From Paracoccaceae bacterium (lineage in GTDB: Bacteria; Pseudomonadota; Alphaproteobacteria; Rhodobacterales; Rhodobacteraceae): a stretch of 8,632 nt of DNA. The notes under the pieces were generated by a model. It was not told the DNA's origin. It was given only the letters and a program-made list of their open reading frames with translations, and ran no database searches. This document shows positions 6,661 through 8,632 of this stretch, piece by piece. Where the stretch lies: positions 1-8,632 of the forward strand of contig JAHRVZ010000060.1 in the NCBI GenBank assembly GCA_019090405.1, written 5' to 3'. Made by a program: the position numbers and the translations under genes. Numbering within the stretch: the stretch's first letter is position 1; the number at the start of each line of letters is the position of its first letter.

Positions 6661-6682
6661 TAATCTCGTTAAATGAGACTAT
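6660..6682. promoter_or_regulatory. Imperfect palindrome over the predicted start point, candidate operator
   Basis: Arms ATAATCTC (6660-6667) and GAGACTAT (6675-6682) pair at seven of eight positions around a 7-bp centre. The site begins at the last base of the -10 box and covers the predicted transcription start, a classic place for a repressor. The adjacent IclR-family gene is the obvious candidate to bind it. The arms' GAGACT also occurs at 6579. Confidence 0.5.
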
Positions 6683-6737
6683 CAGCAACTTGGGAGGGCT
6701 TGCGCGCAGGGTGATACCTACGTGCCGCCATAAAAAT

Positions 6738-8009
6738 ATGACCGAACAGGACAAGCGTCCAATGTATGATTTTCCGGTTCACTCCAACAGTGGCGTGGAC
6801 AATCAGGGACCATTGTCAGGCGTGCGTGTCATCGACTTTACCCATTTTGTGGCTGGACCTCTTGCGACGATGATGCTTGCGAATTTGGGGGCCGAGGTGA
6901 TCAAGGTCGAGTCACCAAAAGGCGAAGATTTTCGCCATTTTCCCCCGGCTGATCCGGCATTAGAGGGTCAGGGGTCGCCATATCTCTGGGTGAACCGGAA
7001 CAAAAAAAGTGTGGTTTTGAACCTCAAAAGCGAAGAAGGTATGGCGGTCGCAAAGGACTTGATCGCCAGTGCGGACGTTCTTGTTGAAAACTTTTCGACT
7101 GGTGTGATGGAACGGTTTGGCCTTGGCTATGACGATCTGAAACCTGAAAATCCCGACCTGATTTACACCTCTATTTCAGCTTACGGCCGTACCGGTCCTT
7201 ATGCGGACCGGATGGGTTTTGATACCATCGTTCAGGCCGAAAGCGGGTTCATGTCGTTCAATGGATACCCAGACCGGGAAGGCGTTCGCGCCCAGCCTGT
7301 GATCATGGATTCCTCGACCGCAATGATGGCCGCAAACGGGATTATGGCGGCGCTGTTCCACCGGGAAAAACAGGGGGGTGGTCAGCGATTGGATGTCTCG
7401 TTGTATGATACATCCATGATCGTGCTTGGCTACGGCACGATGCAGTACCTGATGAACGGCATCGAACCTACGCGCGTCGGAAATTCCAGCAATGACACGG
7501 CACCCACCGGGGGATTCAAAACGTTGGATTCCGCGTTTTACGTTTCGTCCTCGAACACGGCTATTTTCCAGCGAATTTTCCGCGTCATTGGGCGCGATGA
7601 TATCGCAGATGATCCCGACTTGCAGGACCGGATGGAACGGCTGAAAAGACGCGAATGGATGCGAGACATCTTGTCTGAAGCCTTTGCCCAAAAACCATGG
7701 TCCCACTGGGAACCCTTGTTGCGTGATGCGGGCGTTCCGGCTGGTGAAATGCGCACGATGGCGGCGGCCTTGCATTCCGAAGAAACCAAAGCTGCAGGCC
7801 TGATAACCCGAATCCCACATGAAACTGCCGGTTATGTTCCGAACATTGATCTGCCGATCCGGCTGTCCGAAACACCGGCAGTCGATCCGATAGCGGCACC
7901 ACGTCTTGGGCAGCACACGGACGAAGTGTTGGCTGATTTGGGTTACGCAAAAGACCACATCGACCGGCTAAAAGACGGCGGGGCCGTGCGTGCAATCGAC
8001 GAAAAGTAA
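6738..8009 (+). CDS. Class III CoA-transferase (CaiB/BaiF family)
   Basis: This 423-aa enzyme moves CoA from a donor such as succinyl-CoA or acetyl-CoA to a carboxylic acid, the likely activating step of this pathway. The family opens with LSGVRVIDFTHFVAGPLATMML, then NLGAEVIKVE, ENFSTGVMERFGLGYDDL and the catalytic motif MGFDTIVQAESG, whose aspartate D162 should form the aspartyl-CoA intermediate. Length is normal. The ATG at 6738 lacks a good ribosome site. An ATG at 6762 has AGGA 10 bases upstream and is a fair alternative, and a TTG at 6690 is less likely. It is the first gene of an operon with the hydratase gene 33 bp downstream. The acid it activates cannot be told from sequence. Confidence 0.93.
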   Translation: MTEQDKRPMYDFPVHSNSGVDNQGPLSGVRVIDFTHFVAGPLATMMLANLGAEVIKVESPKGEDFRHFPPADPALEGQGSPYLWVNRNKKSVVLNLKSEEGMAVAKDLIASADVLVENFSTGVMERFGLGYDDLKPENPDLIYTSISAYGRTGPYADRMGFDTIVQAESGFMSFNGYPDREGVRAQPVIMDSSTAMMAANGIMAALFHREKQGGGQRLDVSLYDTSMIVLGYGTMQYLMNGIEPTRVGNSSNDTAPTGGFKTLDSAFYVSSSNTAIFQRIFRVIGRDDIADDPDLQDRMERLKRREWMRDILSEAFAQKPWSHWEPLLRDAGVPAGEMRTMAAALHSEETKAAGLITRIPHETAGYVPNIDLPIRLSETPAVDPIAAPRLGQHTDEVLADLGYAKDHIDRLKDGGAVRAIDEK

Positions 8010-8042
8010 ACAACCCTAAGCAAATTATGTGGAGAATATAAG

Positions 8043-8519
8043 ATGAAGGGCATGTTCATCGAAGACTTCCAGAAAGGCCGTGTCGACATTAGTCCGGGCC
8101 GAACCGTAACGGAAACGGATGTCGTCACATATTCCTGGGTTTCAGGCGACGTAAACCCAATGCATACGAACGATGTTTACGCCAAAGCATCGCCCCTTGG
8201 TGCCCGCATTGCGCACGGCACGCTTGGTATGTCGATCGCCACCGGACTTAGTGCCCAGATCGGGGGATTGATTGGAACCGCAATCGCCGCGATCAGCGTC
8301 GATGAATGGATGTTTCTAAAGCCGATTTTTATTGGCGATACGCTTACGTTGCAGTCAACCGTGCTAAGCGCGAAAGTCAGCAAATCCAAACCCGACCGGG
8401 GTGTTCTGGTCCGGCAAATGGATCTGAAAAACCAAGACGGTGAAATCGTTCAGTCCGGTAAAATGAAGACAATGGTTCGCTCACGGGCGGTATATGGCAA
8501 TAATTCGGACAAGGATTGA
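8043..8519 (+). CDS. MaoC-type enoyl-CoA hydratase (single hot-dog domain)
   Basis: This 158-aa protein is a single hot-dog-fold dehydratase/hydratase. The hydratase-2 motif is intact at about 30-45 (SGDVNPMHTNDVYA) with the catalytic pair D36 and H41 and supporting N38. The typical ARIAHGTLGMS follows at about 54-64. It adds water to an enoyl-CoA, normally giving the (R)-3-hydroxyacyl-CoA. GGAG lies 8 bases before the ATG. The spacing to its neighbours (33 bp upstream, 3 bp downstream) puts it in one operon with the CoA-transferase and the acyl-CoA dehydrogenase. The (R) product would not suit ordinary (S)-specific 3-hydroxyacyl-CoA dehydrogenases, which fits the absence of such a gene here. 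The substrate is unknown. Confidence 0.92.
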   Translation: MKGMFIEDFQKGRVDISPGRTVTETDVVTYSWVSGDVNPMHTNDVYAKASPLGARIAHGTLGMSIATGLSAQIGGLIGTAIAAISVDEWMFLKPIFIGDTLTLQSTVLSAKVSKSKPDRGVLVRQMDLKNQDGEIVQSGKMKTMVRSRAVYGNNSDKD

Positions 8520-8522
8520 AAA

Positions 8523-8632
8523 ATGGAATTCATCAATACAGCGGGTCTGAGCGAAGACCAACAAATGATCAGAAACTCTGTTCTGGAACTTTTGAACCAA
8601 CATCTGCCGTTCGATTCAATTCGTGAACTGGA
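8523..8632 (+). CDS. Acyl-CoA dehydrogenase, N-terminal start (partial)
   Basis: Only the first 36 codons are inside the window; the gene runs off the right edge. AAGGA sits 7 bases before the ATG, and the start is 3 bp after the hydratase stop. The peptide GLSEDQQMIRNSVLELLNQHLP matches the first helix of acyl-CoA dehydrogenases (L-x-E-x-Q-x-x-I/L-R-x-x-V). A FAD enzyme at this place would introduce the C2-C3 double bond that the MaoC hydratase then uses. With so little sequence the call rests on this helix and on context. Confidence 0.75.
   Translation, partial: MEFINTAGLSEDQQMIRNSVLELLNQHLPFDSIREL

Larger units (their letters stand above)
6496..6737. promoter_or_regulatory. Divergent control region between iclR-type gene and CoA-transferase gene
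   Basis: This AT-richer 242-bp region lies between the two divergent genes. Besides the promoter and two palindromes listed separately it carries repeated TGAGA boxes: GAGACT at 6579-6584 and 6675-6680, and GAGAT at 6616-6620. For the leftward gene an AT-rich stretch near 6520-6535 could hold a -10 box (CATAAT on the - strand), but I found no matching -35 box at normal spacing. Confidence 0.65.

Noticed and set aside
6690..6737. TTG start at 6690 for the CoA-transferase
   Set aside because: There is no ribosome site before it, and it adds 16 residues without family resemblance. The start at 6738 or 6762 is more likely.
7176..7958. 260-codon open frame on the - strand
   Set aside because: It is a shadow of the CoA-transferase gene. 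The composition is rich in His, Arg and Cys as expected for antisense translation, and no family features are seen.

Overview
The window looks like chromosomal DNA of a mid-GC alphaproteobacterium. The protein style suggests a marine Rhodobacterales-like heterotroph, but that is inference from sequence character and not from a search. There are no RNA genes, transposases, phage genes or CRISPR arrays.

Positions 1-2271 are the end of a carbohydrate-uptake operon, all on the + strand. It holds the last 34 codons of an inner-membrane ABC permease, a MalK/UgpC-type ATPase and a DUF4432 (aldose-epimerase-like) protein. Between permease and ATPase the 3' end of the permease gene, including its stop codon, has been copied about four times as a decaying 36-bp tandem repeat. 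A gene-free stretch (2272-2589) separates this operon from the rest.

Positions 2590-8632 form an acyl-CoA catabolic cluster. On the + strand are a thiolase with an intact catalytic set (2590-3774), then a 287-bp gap with unusually strong hairpins. A translationally coupled pair follows: an SCP-x/lipid-transfer-type thiolase-like protein that lacks the usual nucleophilic cysteine (4062-5255), and a DUF35 zinc-ribbon/OB-fold protein (5252-5674). An IclR-family regulator (5677-6495) lies on the - strand. A divergent control region with a good promoter and a palindrome over the start point follows. It drives a class III CoA-transferase (6738-8009), a MaoC-type enoyl-CoA hydratase (8043-8519) and the start of an acyl-CoA dehydrogenase (8523 to the window end).

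Together the genes can activate a carboxylic acid to its CoA thioester, desaturate it, hydrate it and cleave the C-C bond. No 3-hydroxyacyl-CoA dehydrogenase is visible. The thiolase-like/DUF35 pair resembles the Ltp2/ChsH2-DUF35 aldolase of steroid side-chain breakdown more than a normal thiolase. The most interesting reading is therefore a retro-aldol route for a beta-branched or otherwise non-oxidisable acyl-CoA, with the normal thiolase handling a later or parallel step. The substrate cannot be read from the sequence.
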